Shown here: piece by piece, positions 1-7,883 of the stretch
Layout of the letters: each line of letters begins with the position of its first letter
How positions within the stretch are numbered: the first letter of the stretch is position 1
DNA from: Aquifex sp.
GTDB taxonomy: Bacteria; Aquificota; Aquificia; Aquificales; Aquificaceae
Length of the DNA stretch: 22,039 bases
Reading direction: 5' to 3'
NCBI GenBank assembly: GCA_003978875.1
Contig: QNXQ01000034.1
Span: 1 to 22,039, forward strand
The notes under the pieces: generated by a model
What the model was told of the DNA's origin: nothing
Seen by the model: only the letters and a program-made list of their open reading frames with translations
Database searches by the model: none
Program-made: the position numbers and the translations under genes

Positions 1-2
1 GG

Positions 3-1697
3 TACAGGAGAAACCTTGAAAGGGTCGGTAATTATGAAACTTACGGAATAGCCGGATTTTTTGGAGTTCCTATGGCCTTTGTAGAACTGCATAAGGGTCA
101 CGAGGAATTTCTATGTCCCGTTTTGATAAAACCCAAAAATATAGTTTTAGAGGTTCCGAAAAAATTAGACGAACATTCCGAAAGTCTCACACATATTTTC
201 GAAGAAATACTTCACGATTTGAAACAAAACGTTTTAACTCCCTATATAACTGTTGAAGCAATAGGATTCTTATTTGGATTTGATTTCATAGGTAAAACCT
301 TTATGCCATACCCTTATTCCAAGTTAAGGGAAAAGCTTTTAGAACCATCGGAAAAAGTAGATTACATCATTGATAAATTGAGCAAAGAGGAAATAGAGAA
401 GATAATTTCCACAGTTTATAAGATAACCATCAAAAAAGTCTTAAAGCACGAATACGGGATAAAGGAGGAAAGAATTACCGAAGAACTCCTTGAGGAAGTT
501 CTCCTTATGTGTATGGAAAACTCGGAATTCTCAAAAGAACTTGAAAAGTTCGGCTTCGGCGAAGAGGCTCAAAAAGAGCTGGTAAAAAAACTCAAGAATG
601 TATACAAAATAGATAGGGGCTATAAAAATCTACTTTACGAAAGATTGAGTAGACTCGGATTTTCCTTAGAAGAACAAGCAGCACTGATTGCAAAAGCTTT
701 ACAGATGATAGGTCTCAAAGAATTTGCTCCCTTCGTATTTGTTCTAGGTCACGGTAGTAAATCTGATAACAACCCATATGAATCCGCCCTTGATTGCGGA
801 GCTTGTGGAGGTGCTTCCGGACTTTACAACGCGATAATTTTTACCCGTATGGCCAATAATCCACAGGTTAGAAAACTAATTAAGGAAAGATTTGGAATAG
901 AAATTCCAGAAAATACCTACTTTATTCCAGGGCTCCATAATACTACCACCGATGAGATTTACCTTTACGAAACGGAAAGGCTACCCGAAGATGTAAGGGA
1001 GAGATTGGAAGAGATAAAAGAGGATTTTGAGAGAGCAAGTATACTAACGGCTGCGGAGAGATACAAGGAACTTTTTGAAGAACAAACGGCAGAAGATGAA
1101 CTGAGGAAAATATACAAAGTTTTAGAAAACGCCTACGATTGGTCTCAGGTAAGACCGGAATGGGGACTTTCCGGAAATTACGCATTTATTATAGGAAGAA
1201 GAGAACTTACAAAACATTTAAATCTCGAAGGAAAGGTATTCCTTCACTCCTATGACTACAGAATAGATAAAAAAGGTTTCCTACTTGAGAATATACTCTC
1301 AGGTCCTATGGTAGTAGGACAATGGATTAATATGGAACATTACTTTTCAACTACCGATAATGATGTGTACGGTAGCGGAAGTAAGGTCTATCACAACGTA
1401 GTAGGAAGGTTCGGCGTTGTTAGCGGAAACTTCAGTGATTTAAGAACAGGACTCCCTACGCAAACGGTAATGAAGGGAACAAAACCACATCATATTCCAG
1501 CAAGATTAATAGTTATCCTTGAAGCTCCGTTTGAATTCGGAAGGAATACGGTTGAAAGAGTTTACATAGTTAGAGAGCTTATTAAAAATCGTTGGATTAA
1601 CTTCATTATATTTGACCCAGAAAGTAAGAAGTTTTACAGATACTACGAAGGTAAATGGATAGAATTCAAGCCGGAGGTAAAATATGAAGAAGCTTAA
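3..1697 (+). CDS. dabA: DabA-type inorganic carbon uptake protein (DUF2309), 5'-truncated
   Basis: The reading frame is open from the left edge, so the true start lies upstream; the ATG at 72 is internal, because the residues before it (ERVGNYETYGIAGFFG) already match the family. DabA is the cytoplasmic, beta-carbonic-anhydrase-like, zinc-containing subunit of the DabA/DabB energy-coupled system that accumulates inorganic carbon. Visible here are the second half of the zinc site: His in GHGS (codon 750-752) and, exactly 15 residues later, Cys in DCGACGG (795-797), the same spacing as in characterised DabA. The first Cys/Asp ligands must lie upstream of the window. The C-terminal part has the family segments YFSTTDNDVYGSGSK and SGNFSDLRTGLP. 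The stop overlaps the next gene, a PII-like protein, by 14 nt. dabB is not visible and would be expected upstream. Confidence 0.9.
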   Translation, partial: YRRNLERVGNYETYGIAGFFGVPMAFVELHKGHEEFLCPVLIKPKNIVLEVPKKLDEHSESLTHIFEEILHDLKQNVLTPYITVEAIGFLFGFDFIGKTFMPYPYSKLREKLLEPSEKVDYIIDKLSKEEIEKIISTVYKITIKKVLKHEYGIKEERITEELLEEVLLMCMENSEFSKELEKFGFGEEAQKELVKKLKNVYKIDRGYKNLLYERLSRLGFSLEEQAALIAKALQMIGLKEFAPFVFVLGHGSKSDNNPYESALDCGACGGASGLYNAIIFTRMANNPQVRKLIKERFGIEIPENTYFIPGLHNTTTDEIYLYETERLPEDVRERLEEIKEDFERASILTAAERYKELFEEQTAEDELRKIYKVLENAYDWSQVRPEWGLSGNYAFIIGRRELTKHLNLEGKVFLHSYDYRIDKKGFLLENILSGPMVVGQWINMEHYFSTTDNDVYGSGSKVYHNVVGRFGVVSGNFSDLRTGLPTQTVMKGTKPHHIPARLIVILEAPFEFGRNTVERVYIVRELIKNRWINFIIFDPESKKFYRYYEGKWIEFKPEVKYEEA

Positions 1698-2010
1698 TCT
1701 TTACGATATGAAAAAGGTTGAAATTATCGTCCGTGGAGAGGATTTAGATTTTGTTATTGAGCTTTTAGAAAAAGCCGGGGTGAAAGGCTATACAATCATC
1801 CATAACCTTTCCGGGAAAGGAAGTCACGGTTTTCATGAAGGACATTTACTTTTTAATGAAGAAGACGTTCTGGTAATGATAATTTCGGTAATGCCGGAGG
1901 AACAGGTGGAAGCAATCCTCGAAGGGCTTACTCCTTTCCTTAATAAACATTCGGGAGTTGTTTTTGTCTCGGATGTAAAGGTAAGCCGTTTAGAAAAATT
2001 TAAAAAGTAA
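1684..2010 (+). CDS. PII-like signalling protein, putative regulator of DabA
   Basis: A 108-residue protein with the size and pattern of the PII-like superfamily: a first beta strand (KKVEIIVRGED), a helix (DFVIELLEKAGVKGYTIIHN), a Gly/His-rich T-loop-like stretch (SGKGSHGFHEGH, about residues 44-55), then VLVMIISVMPEEQVEAILEGL and a C-terminal VVFVSDVKV strand. PII-like proteins encoded beside bicarbonate or carbonic-anhydrase-related genes are known to sense adenine nucleotides and, in some cases, bicarbonate. Placement directly after dabA, with a 14-nt overlap, suggests it tunes inorganic-carbon uptake; that role is inferred. The ATG at 1684 is preferred because GGAGG lies at 1674-1678; a second ATG at 1708 is possible. 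Canonical GlnB/GlnK T-loop uridylylation residues are not evident, so it is not a classical nitrogen PII. Confidence 0.8.
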   Translation: MKKLNLYDMKKVEIIVRGEDLDFVIELLEKAGVKGYTIIHNLSGKGSHGFHEGHLLFNEEDVLVMIISVMPEEQVEAILEGLTPFLNKHSGVVFVSDVKVSRLEKFKK

Positions 2011-2043
2011 GGTTTACCTTTCACTTAGCAAGCGGGCGTTTAA

Positions 2044-2052
2044 TGTTAAAAT
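2044..2052 (+). promoter_or_regulatory. Extended -10 element for ilvE (leaderless candidate)
   Basis: TGTTAAAAT is a TGn extended -10 whose hexamer matches TATAAT at 5 of 6 positions. It ends 8 nt before the ATG at 2061, which has no Shine-Dalgarno sequence, so transcription would start almost at the start codon. No good -35 is visible, as is common for extended -10 promoters. Confidence 0.45.
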
Positions 2053-2060
2053 CTTTTTTC

Positions 2061-2978
2061 ATGGATTACGCTTTCTTTGAGGGAAAGATTGTTCCCGTTG
2101 AGGAAGCAAAGATAAGCATAATGACAAATTCCTTCCACTATGGAACGGCAGTTTTTGAAGGGATAAGAGCTTACTGGAATGAAGAGGAAGGTGAGCTATA
2201 CCTACTTTTTGCAAAAGCCCACTATCAGAGGTTAATAGAGAATGCACGCTGTATTTTTATGGAGATTCCCTATACAGTAGACCAGTTAATAGAATATACA
2301 AAGGAAATATTGATTAAATCTGAGATAAAAGAGGATGTTTACATAAGACCTATTGCCTATTTCAAAGATTTGAAACTCACACCTAAGTTAATAGACTATA
2401 CACCCGAGGTAGCCATTTATCTTTACAGATTCGGAAGATATCTCGATACTTCTAAAGGTATAAGGGCTAAAGTATCTTCCTGGAGAAGAAATGAGGACAA
2501 CTCTATTCCTTCAAGGTGGAAAGTAGCCGGAGCTTATGTGAACAGTGCCCTTGCCAAAACCGAGGCTTTGATGGCAGGATACGACGAAGCAATACTTTTA
2601 AACTCTCACGGATACGTAGCCGAAGGCTCAGGAGAAAACATCTTTATAATTAAGAACGGCAAGGCAATAACTCCTTCCCTAAACGAGCACATTCTTGAAG
2701 GAATCACAAGAAACGCCGTTATTACTTTACTCAAGAAAGAATTAGTTGTCGATGTTGAAGAAAGACCCATAGCGAGAAGTGAACTCTACACAGCTGATGA
2801 AGTATTCCTTACGGGAACCGCAGCCGAAATCACACCTGTAGTAGAAATCGATAACAGAAAAATAGGAAACGGAGAAATAGGAGAAATTACAAAGCAGCTA
2901 CAGGATATTTACTTTAGAGCCGTAAGGGGTAAAATCCCCAGGTATAAGAATTGGTTGACACCTGTGTATGATAGGTGA
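2061..2978 (+). CDS. ilvE: Branched-chain-amino-acid aminotransferase
   Basis: PLP-dependent class IV aminotransferase that performs the last step of Val/Leu/Ile synthesis, transferring an amino group from glutamate to the 2-keto acids; cytoplasmic. The family segments appear in order: FFEGKIVPVEEAKIS at the N terminus, FHYGTAVFEGIRAY, SRWKVAGAYVNSALAKTEA with the likely PLP lysine (codon 2520-2522), VAEGSGENIFI, and LTGTAAEITPV. The frame also has an ATG at 2043, but neither ATG has a Shine-Dalgarno site. The 2061 start gives 305 residues, the usual length, begins where homologues begin, and sits 8 nt after an extended -10. It overlaps the following peptidase gene by 11 nt, so the two are probably cotranscribed. 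Confidence 0.93.
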   Translation: MDYAFFEGKIVPVEEAKISIMTNSFHYGTAVFEGIRAYWNEEEGELYLLFAKAHYQRLIENARCIFMEIPYTVDQLIEYTKEILIKSEIKEDVYIRPIAYFKDLKLTPKLIDYTPEVAIYLYRFGRYLDTSKGIRAKVSSWRRNEDNSIPSRWKVAGAYVNSALAKTEALMAGYDEAILLNSHGYVAEGSGENIFIIKNGKAITPSLNEHILEGITRNAVITLLKKELVVDVEERPIARSELYTADEVFLTGTAAEITPVVEIDNRKIGNGEIGEITKQLQDIYFRAVRGKIPRYKNWLTPVYDR

Positions 2979-4074
2979 AAGGATAAAGGAAATTCAAAGA
3001 ATATGCGAAGAAATATGTTGGCAAAATAGACTCAGCGGTTCGGAAGGAAATAAAAGAGTCAGAAGATTTATAAAGAAATATTTAAAAGATAAGGGTTTTA
3101 AGGTTTTCACAGAAAAATTTGAGGTTTCCAAAACTTTTCCCGTTTCGGCAACTATAAAAGTAGATGGGGAAGAATTTCCTGCAATACCTCTTATAGGGAG
3201 TTTATGGGGTGAGGTATCGGGGGAATTAAAGGTAGTAAAGGACTTAAGAAAAGAGGAAGACCTTAGAGGAAAAATAGTGGCAATGCCGATAGGTGGACTG
3301 AGAGATTCAGAAAAAGCAAGAGGGCTAAGGGACAAAAAAGCAGCCGCTTTGATTACTTTCCTCGAAGAACTCAACGTTCCCTTTTCGGGAACTATAGGGG
3401 ATGCAAAATTTTTTGCGGTAAACACTACCAAGGAAGTAGTAAAAAAACTCGAAGGAAAAAAGGTAATTCTAAATGTCAGAACTTACAAGAAAACCGTGCG
3501 TGGAGAGAATTTATTTATAGAGTTCGGAAGGGGGCCGATAGTCTACTTGGTTGCCCATTACGATACAAAACCTTTTGTCTACGGAGCCATAGACAACGGC
3601 CTTTCGGTTGCTATGCTACTCGTTTTAGCGAAGGACTTATCTTCTTACGAAGAACTTCCCTTCCGTATAAGAATTCTCTTCACAGACTGTGAAGAATTAG
3701 GCCTTGAGGGAAGTTATCATCATACATTACATCTAAAAAATACGCTCTACGTTATAAACCTTGACTCTATAGGTTGGACAAATCCCGCCGTTATTTACAA
3801 AGACTATAAGGGATACAACGGAAAGCTAATAAACGAAAAGTTCTTCAAACATTTAAATGACCTTAAAGTCGATATACCTTTTGTAGAAAGTAAAACCGGT
3901 GCGAGTGACCACATTCCATTCAAAGAAAAAGGAGTAGAAGCTCTATTTCTATCTTCTAATCCTTTTACACTCCGTCATACCCAGCTGGATGATTACCACG
4001 CAATAGATTGGGAAGTGGTAAAACTTTGGTACGAGGTTGTAGCCCACTTTATAAGAAGAATCCATAGGCTTTAA
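2968..4074 (+). CDS. M28-family zinc aminopeptidase
   Basis: A 368-residue metallopeptidase of the M28 (aminopeptidase Y/S-like) family. All five expected zinc ligands can be placed: His in VAHYDTK, bridging Asp in GAIDNG, the Glu pair in FTDCEELG (catalytic base plus ligand), Asp in VINLDSIG and His in RHTQLDD. Residues about 60-165, between the N-terminal helical part and the catalytic core, look like the inserted protease-associated (PA) domain common in this family. There is no signal peptide or membrane segment, so it is predicted cytoplasmic, unlike many secreted M28 enzymes. The start overlaps the ilvE stop by 11 nt and rlmB follows after 10 nt. Its substrate cannot be told from sequence; a housekeeping role in peptide turnover is the simplest guess. 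Confidence 0.85.
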   Translation: MIGERIKEIQRICEEICWQNRLSGSEGNKRVRRFIKKYLKDKGFKVFTEKFEVSKTFPVSATIKVDGEEFPAIPLIGSLWGEVSGELKVVKDLRKEEDLRGKIVAMPIGGLRDSEKARGLRDKKAAALITFLEELNVPFSGTIGDAKFFAVNTTKEVVKKLEGKKVILNVRTYKKTVRGENLFIEFGRGPIVYLVAHYDTKPFVYGAIDNGLSVAMLLVLAKDLSSYEELPFRIRILFTDCEELGLEGSYHHTLHLKNTLYVINLDSIGWTNPAVIYKDYKGYNGKLINEKFFKHLNDLKVDIPFVESKTGASDHIPFKEKGVEALFLSSNPFTLRHTQLDDYHAIDWEVVKLWYEVVAHFIRRIHRL

Positions 4075-4084
4075 ACTTAAAGTA

Positions 4085-4810
4085 ATGGAAGAAAGGAGAT
4101 TTGTTATATGGGGAAAAAACCCTATAATAGAAGCCCTAAAGGCTGGAAAAGGTTTTGAGAAAATTTTTATAGCTCATGATAGTAAGCCTCCAAAGAAACT
4201 CCTTGAATTAGCTCAAAAAAGAGGCGTAAAAGTTCAAAAAGTTCCGAGAAAACGCATAGAAGATTTAGCCGGGACGAAAAAAACACAAGGTGTAGTTGCA
4301 CTGCTGAGTCCCGTTGAGTATGTAAAGCCGGAGGAACTTTTCAAGGAGACGATAGAGAAGAATTCTTTCTTTATAGTTATTGACCACATTACCGACCCTC
4401 AGAACGTAGGTAATCTCCTCCGGACTTGTGAGGTTCTCGGAGGTATAGGAGCTTTAATTCCCAAAGATAGAACATCTCCTATAAATGAAACGGTGGTTAA
4501 AGCATCAAGCGGTGCGGTTTTTTATTTGAAGATATCCAAAGTAGCGAGCCTTTCGAGGGCTTTAAGAGACTTCAAAAAAATGGGTGGATGGGTTTACGCA
4601 GTGGAAAAAGGAGGAAAAGATATAAGAAACGTTGAAATTCCTCTTCCGGTAGCTCTGGTTTTAGGTTCCGAAGATAAAGGTGTTTCAAAAAGTGTTATCG
4701 ATATATGTGATGAAATAATAACCATACCAATGAAAGGTAGAGTGAGCTCACTAAACGTGAGCTCAGCAGGAGCAATAGCAATATGGGAAGTGGTAAAAAG
4801 ATTGCTCTAA
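4085..4810 (+). CDS. rlmB: 23S rRNA (guanosine-2'-O-)-methyltransferase, SpoU/TrmH family
   Basis: SPOUT-class enzyme that methylates the ribose of a guanosine in 23S rRNA (G2251 in E. coli) using S-adenosylmethionine. The N-terminal substrate-binding domain (about residues 1-85) starts with the family opening VIWGKNPIIEAL. The catalytic domain has motif 1 DHITDPQNVGNLLRTCEVLG, motif 2 ALVLGSEDKGV and the knot motif 3 IPMKGRVSSLNVSSAGAIA, including the catalytic Arg/Asn positions. At 241 residues it has the normal length. It is the last gene of the plus-strand group and its stop overlaps the convergent nadA stop by 4 nt. A different SpoU substrate (for example a tRNA) cannot be fully excluded. 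Confidence 0.88.
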   Translation: MEERRFVIWGKNPIIEALKAGKGFEKIFIAHDSKPPKKLLELAQKRGVKVQKVPRKRIEDLAGTKKTQGVVALLSPVEYVKPEELFKETIEKNSFFIVIDHITDPQNVGNLLRTCEVLGGIGALIPKDRTSPINETVVKASSGAVFYLKISKVASLSRALRDFKKMGGWVYAVEKGGKDIRNVEIPLPVALVLGSEDKGVSKSVIDICDEIITIPMKGRVSSLNVSSAGAIAIWEVVKRLL

Positions 4811-5775
4811 GATAACTCTAACATTCTCTGTATAGGTCTTTTAGCCCTTTCGATAATATCTTCTGGGAGTATAACCTCGTTCGTTTCGTTTTTCAGAGTT
4901 TCGTAAACCTTCGGCAGGGTTATTCCTTTCATGGTACAACAGTAAACGGTTCCGCAGTAATTCATACTCTGGGGAAAGATATACTCCTTATTTGGATTGA
5001 TTTTTTGAAGTGTGTGTTTCAGTCCTACCTCGGTAATTATTATTACCCTATTTGCATCTACGCTTGTTGCGTATTTGATAATTTGAGAAGTTGAACCTAC
5101 AAAGTCGGCAAGCTCTATTACCTTAGGATGGCACTCCGGATGCACTGCTACTTTAGCATCCGGATACTGTTCTTTCAGCTTTAAAAGTTCCTTATAGGTA
5201 AACTCAAAATGGGGAGGGCAAAAACCTTTCCATATTACAAATTCCTTATCGGGAACTTGTTTTGCTACCCAATTCCCGAGGGCTTGGTCGGGTAGAAAAA
5301 CTATTTTCTTCGCATCAAGTTTTTTAATAATCTTAGGAGCATTTGCAGAAGTAACACATATATCAACTTCTGCCTTCACCTCTGCTGTTGTATTTATGTA
5401 AGCAACAAACTCTGCATCAGGATGTTTTTCCCTCAATTTTCTCACTTGGTCAGCGGTTATCATGTCTGCCATAGGACATCCGCTCTCCGGGTTAGGATGT
5501 AGAACTTTCTTAGTAGGATTTACAATTTTTGCAGTCTCACACATAAATCTAACACCGCAGAAAACAATAATGTCTGCATCGGTTTGAGAAGCTTTTCTGG
5601 CAAGTTCCAAGGAATCACCGACAAAATCAGCTATATCCTGAACCTCAGGTCTCTGATAATAGTGGGCGAGGATAACCGCGTTTTTTTTCTTTGCCAATTT
5701 TCTTACTTCTTCCTGAAGTTCCTTGATTTCCTCTTGGGAAAGCTCCTTTTCCTGGGTAAGAACGAGCTCGGCCAT
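4807..5775 (-). CDS. nadA: Quinolinate synthase A
   Basis: [4Fe-4S] enzyme that condenses iminoaspartate with dihydroxyacetone phosphate to quinolinate in de novo NAD synthesis; cytoplasmic. At 322 residues it has the usual length. The triplicated fold shows its signatures: ILAHYYQRPEVQDIADFVGDS, VLHPNPESGCPMADM, HPECHPKV and NYCGTVYCCTMKGI. The likely cluster cysteines are those in ESGC, HPEC and one of YCC. The ATG at 5775 follows a strong GGAGGTGA site. The gene stands alone on the minus strand, divergent from the ccsB-like gene with 124 nt between, and converges on rlmB. Weak promoter-like hexamers can be found upstream but none stands out; an inverted repeat at 5820-5835 lies 45 nt before the start. 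Confidence 0.95.
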   Translation of the reverse strand: MAELVLTQEKELSQEEIKELQEEVRKLAKKKNAVILAHYYQRPEVQDIADFVGDSLELARKASQTDADIIVFCGVRFMCETAKIVNPTKKVLHPNPESGCPMADMITADQVRKLREKHPDAEFVAYINTTAEVKAEVDICVTSANAPKIIKKLDAKKIVFLPDQALGNWVAKQVPDKEFVIWKGFCPPHFEFTYKELLKLKEQYPDAKVAVHPECHPKVIELADFVGSTSQIIKYATSVDANRVIIITEVGLKHTLQKINPNKEYIFPQSMNYCGTVYCCTMKGITLPKVYETLKNETNEVILPEDIIERAKRPIQRMLELS

Positions 5776-5819
5776 TGTTCACCTCCGTTAAAATTTTATT
5801 AATTAGACTATCTATACCT

Positions 5820-5835
5820 TTTGTCCACCGACAAA
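5820..5835. promoter_or_regulatory. Inverted repeat, possible operator in the nadA/ccsB divergent region
   Basis: TTTGTC-CACC-GACAAA is a perfect 6-bp inverted repeat with a 4-nt spacer inside the 124-nt region between two divergent genes. It lies 45 nt upstream of nadA and 65 nt upstream of the ccsB-like start. It could bind a dimeric regulator or form a short hairpin. It lacks a following T-run on either strand, which speaks against a terminator. No known operator was recognised. Confidence 0.25.
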
Positions 5836-5881
5836 GCTCATTGTAATTTTCAAAACAAGTATCAAAAGCATTTTAAAACCT

Positions 5882-5890
5882 TGTTATAAT
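5882..5890 (+). promoter_or_regulatory. Extended -10 element for the ccsB-like gene (leaderless candidate)
   Basis: TGTTATAAT is a perfect extended -10. It ends 9 nt before the ATG at 5900, and the bases between (AACCAAATT) hold no Shine-Dalgarno sequence, so the transcript would start within a few bases of the start codon. No convincing -35 hexamer lies 16-18 nt upstream. Confidence 0.6.
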
Positions 5891-5899
5891 AACCAAATT

Positions 5900-6946
5900 A
5901 TGGAAAAGAACTGGAACGTAGGAACAAAGTATTTAAACGATAAAACGAGACTGATTGTTGTGGGTATTACGGGAAGAGAAGCTTCTCAAGTTGTCGCGGA
6001 AAGTGAAGCACTTTATCCTGGATTTATTAAAGTAGGAGTTACTCCCGGTAAAGGTGGAACAGAAGTCGCAGGTGTACCTGTTTTCAATACTGTAAAGGAA
6101 GCGCTTTCTTCTCCGGAAGGAAAAGATGTAAATACAGGGTTGGTTTACGTTCCTCCTGCATCTGTGAAAGATGCAGTAATAGAACTAATCGATGCAGGAA
6201 TAAAACTTATCTACATAGTTACAGAGCACGTTCCAATAAGGGATACGGTCTACTTCTACCACTATGCGAAAGAAAGGGGTGTTACCATTGTAGGGCCTAC
6301 CTCACTGGGATGTATAGTTCCCAGAATTCCCGCAAGGATTGGAGCTATCGGTGGTAAAAATCCGTCTATAGCCTACGCGGATGGGGGACTCGTAATTCTC
6401 TCCAAGTCCGGCGGACTTACAACTACTACAGCAGAAATGTTTAAGAGAAGAGGATGGGGCGTTTATATGGCTTTAGCGCTTGGAGGAGACGTAATTGCTT
6501 GCACTACTTTTGCGGATGTTTTAGAGGAAATAGCAGATGACCCAAATGTAAAAGGTGTAATAATCCAAGGAGAAGTAGGAGGGACTTACGAAGAACAAGC
6601 TGCGGAAACTATACTCAGGCTTTATAAGGAAGGTAGATGGAATAAACCGGTTGCTGCTTTTGTTGCGGGTAAATTCCAAGAAAAGATGGAGGGTGTATCC
6701 TTCGGACACGCAGGAGCTATAGTTGAAAGAGGAAAGGGTAAAGCTACGGATAAGATAAGAATGTTTAACGAAGTAGGAAAAGAAACAGGGTTGGTTAAAG
6801 TAGCTGAGTTCTATCACGACCTTGTCAAATGTATAGAAGAACTCGGTGTTCCCAGGGACTTTGAAGATTCCACTCCCGGCGGAAAAGTTGACCCGCTGTA
6901 CAGAACCATCGACCCGGAAACTTGTGAGTTTAAGCCTCAAGATTAA
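5900..6946 (+). CDS. ccsB: SucD-like CoA ligase subunit, probably citryl-CoA synthetase small subunit
   Basis: Homologue of the alpha subunit of succinyl-CoA synthetase: an N-terminal CoA-binding Rossmann domain (VVGITGREASQVV, VGVTPGKGGTEVAGVPVF) and a ligase domain with SKSGGLTTTTAEM and the phosphorylated catalytic His in FGHAGAI (codon 6707-6709, residue 270). With 348 residues it is clearly longer than bacterial SucD (about 290), with extra length before the His and a C-terminal tail of about 35 residues. In Aquificaceae, citrate cleavage in the reductive TCA cycle uses citryl-CoA synthetase (CcsA/CcsB) plus citryl-CoA lyase, and CcsB is an enlarged SucD relative, so this is the preferred call. 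Ordinary succinyl-CoA synthetase alpha is the alternative. The beta-type partner is not adjacent. It is a monocistronic plus-strand gene with a leaderless-type promoter; its 3' end overlaps the convergent tilS by 17 nt. Confidence 0.65.
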   Translation: MEKNWNVGTKYLNDKTRLIVVGITGREASQVVAESEALYPGFIKVGVTPGKGGTEVAGVPVFNTVKEALSSPEGKDVNTGLVYVPPASVKDAVIELIDAGIKLIYIVTEHVPIRDTVYFYHYAKERGVTIVGPTSLGCIVPRIPARIGAIGGKNPSIAYADGGLVILSKSGGLTTTTAEMFKRRGWGVYMALALGGDVIACTTFADVLEEIADDPNVKGVIIQGEVGGTYEEQAAETILRLYKEGRWNKPVAAFVAGKFQEKMEGVSFGHAGAIVERGKGKATDKIRMFNEVGKETGLVKVAEFYHDLVKCIEELGVPRDFEDSTPGGKVDPLYRTIDPETCEFKPQD

Positions 6947-7883
6947 TACACAATTTCTTTCCTTTTCTCCATACTGTTTTTCCCTTTCCTAAATTAACCT
7001 TTCCTCCTTTTTCGAGTAACCTTCTTACCAGTTCAACCTTTTCAAAATCTTTTTCCTCTATAAAATTTCTTATCACACGTCTTTGAATAGCTAAGGGTTG
7101 TTCTTTTAAAAGTTCTACTTCCAAACAATTTCCAATCTTAGCCCTTTGGAGGACTGTTTGAGCAAAGGTCTCCAAAAATTCGTTTTCCGCCCTTAAGATT
7201 TTTATCATTTTTAAGAAACTTTCTTCTAAGTTTTTGTTTATTTTTTTCATCTCGGGAACTACTCTATGTCTTATCCTGTTTCTGGCTATATTTACGTCAT
7301 AGTTGGTAATATCTTCAACCCATTTCAATTTCTTAAAAAGAGCATACTCCTTTATTTCTTCCTTTTTCACATAATAAAAAGGTCTTCTTAAATCTCCCTC
7401 CTTGGGAAGAAAACCTATTAAGCCATCGAGTCCTGTCCCACGGGAAAGGAAAAGCAATGCGGTTTCTACCAAGTCGTTCAGATGGTGAGCTGTGATTATA
7501 CAGTCAAACCCTTCTGTCTTTTTTATTTCTCTCAAAAATCTGTATCTGAGAATTCTGCCTGCCTCTTCTAAATTAAGTTTTCTTTCTTTAGCATATTCCC
7601 TTACATTTTTTCTATCTATAAAAATTTTCAATCCTCTATCTTTCGCAAAATCCAAAGCGAATCTTTCATCCCTATCGGATTCTTCTCTTATCATATGATT
7701 GAAATGGGCAAGGGCTAACTCCCTAAATCCAAAGCAATTTTTGAGTTTCATTAAAACATCTACTAAAACTACCGAATCTACTCCTCCTGAAAAAGCTATT
7801 AGAATCTTTTTTTCTCCCGAAAAAACTTTTTCATCGTTCTGAAGTTGGAGAACTTTTCTTATTACACGGGTTTCTGGATTCAT
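6930..7883 (-). CDS. tilS: tRNA(Ile)-lysidine synthase, short form
   Basis: PP-loop ATPase that converts C34 of the AUA-reading tRNA-Ile to lysidine, which switches both codon and amino-acid identity. The ATP-binding PP-loop SGGVDS is at about residues 30-35. TAHHLNDLVETALLF and RGTGLDGLIGF follow, then the RNRIRHRVVPE segment. At 317 residues it has the N-terminal catalytic domain plus the first C-terminal domain but lacks the second C-terminal domain of the E. coli type; the Aquifex enzyme has the same short architecture. It is the last gene of the eight-gene minus-strand run. Its ATG overlaps the sbcD stop as ATGA, with AAGGAG close upstream, so translational coupling is likely. Confidence 0.93.
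   Translation of the reverse strand: MNPETRVIRKVLQLQNDEKVFSGEKKILIAFSGGVDSVVLVDVLMKLKNCFGFRELALAHFNHMIREESDRDERFALDFAKDRGLKIFIDRKNVREYAKERKLNLEEAGRILRYRFLREIKKTEGFDCIITAHHLNDLVETALLFLSRGTGLDGLIGFLPKEGDLRRPFYYVKKEEIKEYALFKKLKWVEDITNYDVNIARNRIRHRVVPEMKKINKNLEESFLKMIKILRAENEFLETFAQTVLQRAKIGNCLEVELLKEQPLAIQRRVIRNFIEEKDFEKVELVRRLLEKGGKVNLGKGKTVWRKGKKLCINLEA

Noticed and set aside
2994..3431. A 145-codon open frame on the minus strand opposite the M28 peptidase gene.
   Set aside because: Its composition (Ser/Leu/Pro-rich, no motif) is typical of a complement-strand shadow, and the plus-strand gene has all five zinc ligands.
4743..4765. Two copies of the palindrome TGAGCTCA 7 nt apart, looking like a tandem operator or hairpin.
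   Set aside because: They lie inside rlmB and encode the two VSS units of the conserved SSLNVSSAGA motif, so protein conservation explains the repeat.
6521..6940. A 139-codon open frame on the minus strand opposite the ccsB-like gene.
   Set aside because: It is a shadow of a well-conserved gene, is rich in Phe/Ser/Tyr without a recognisable domain, and has no ribosome-binding site worth noting.
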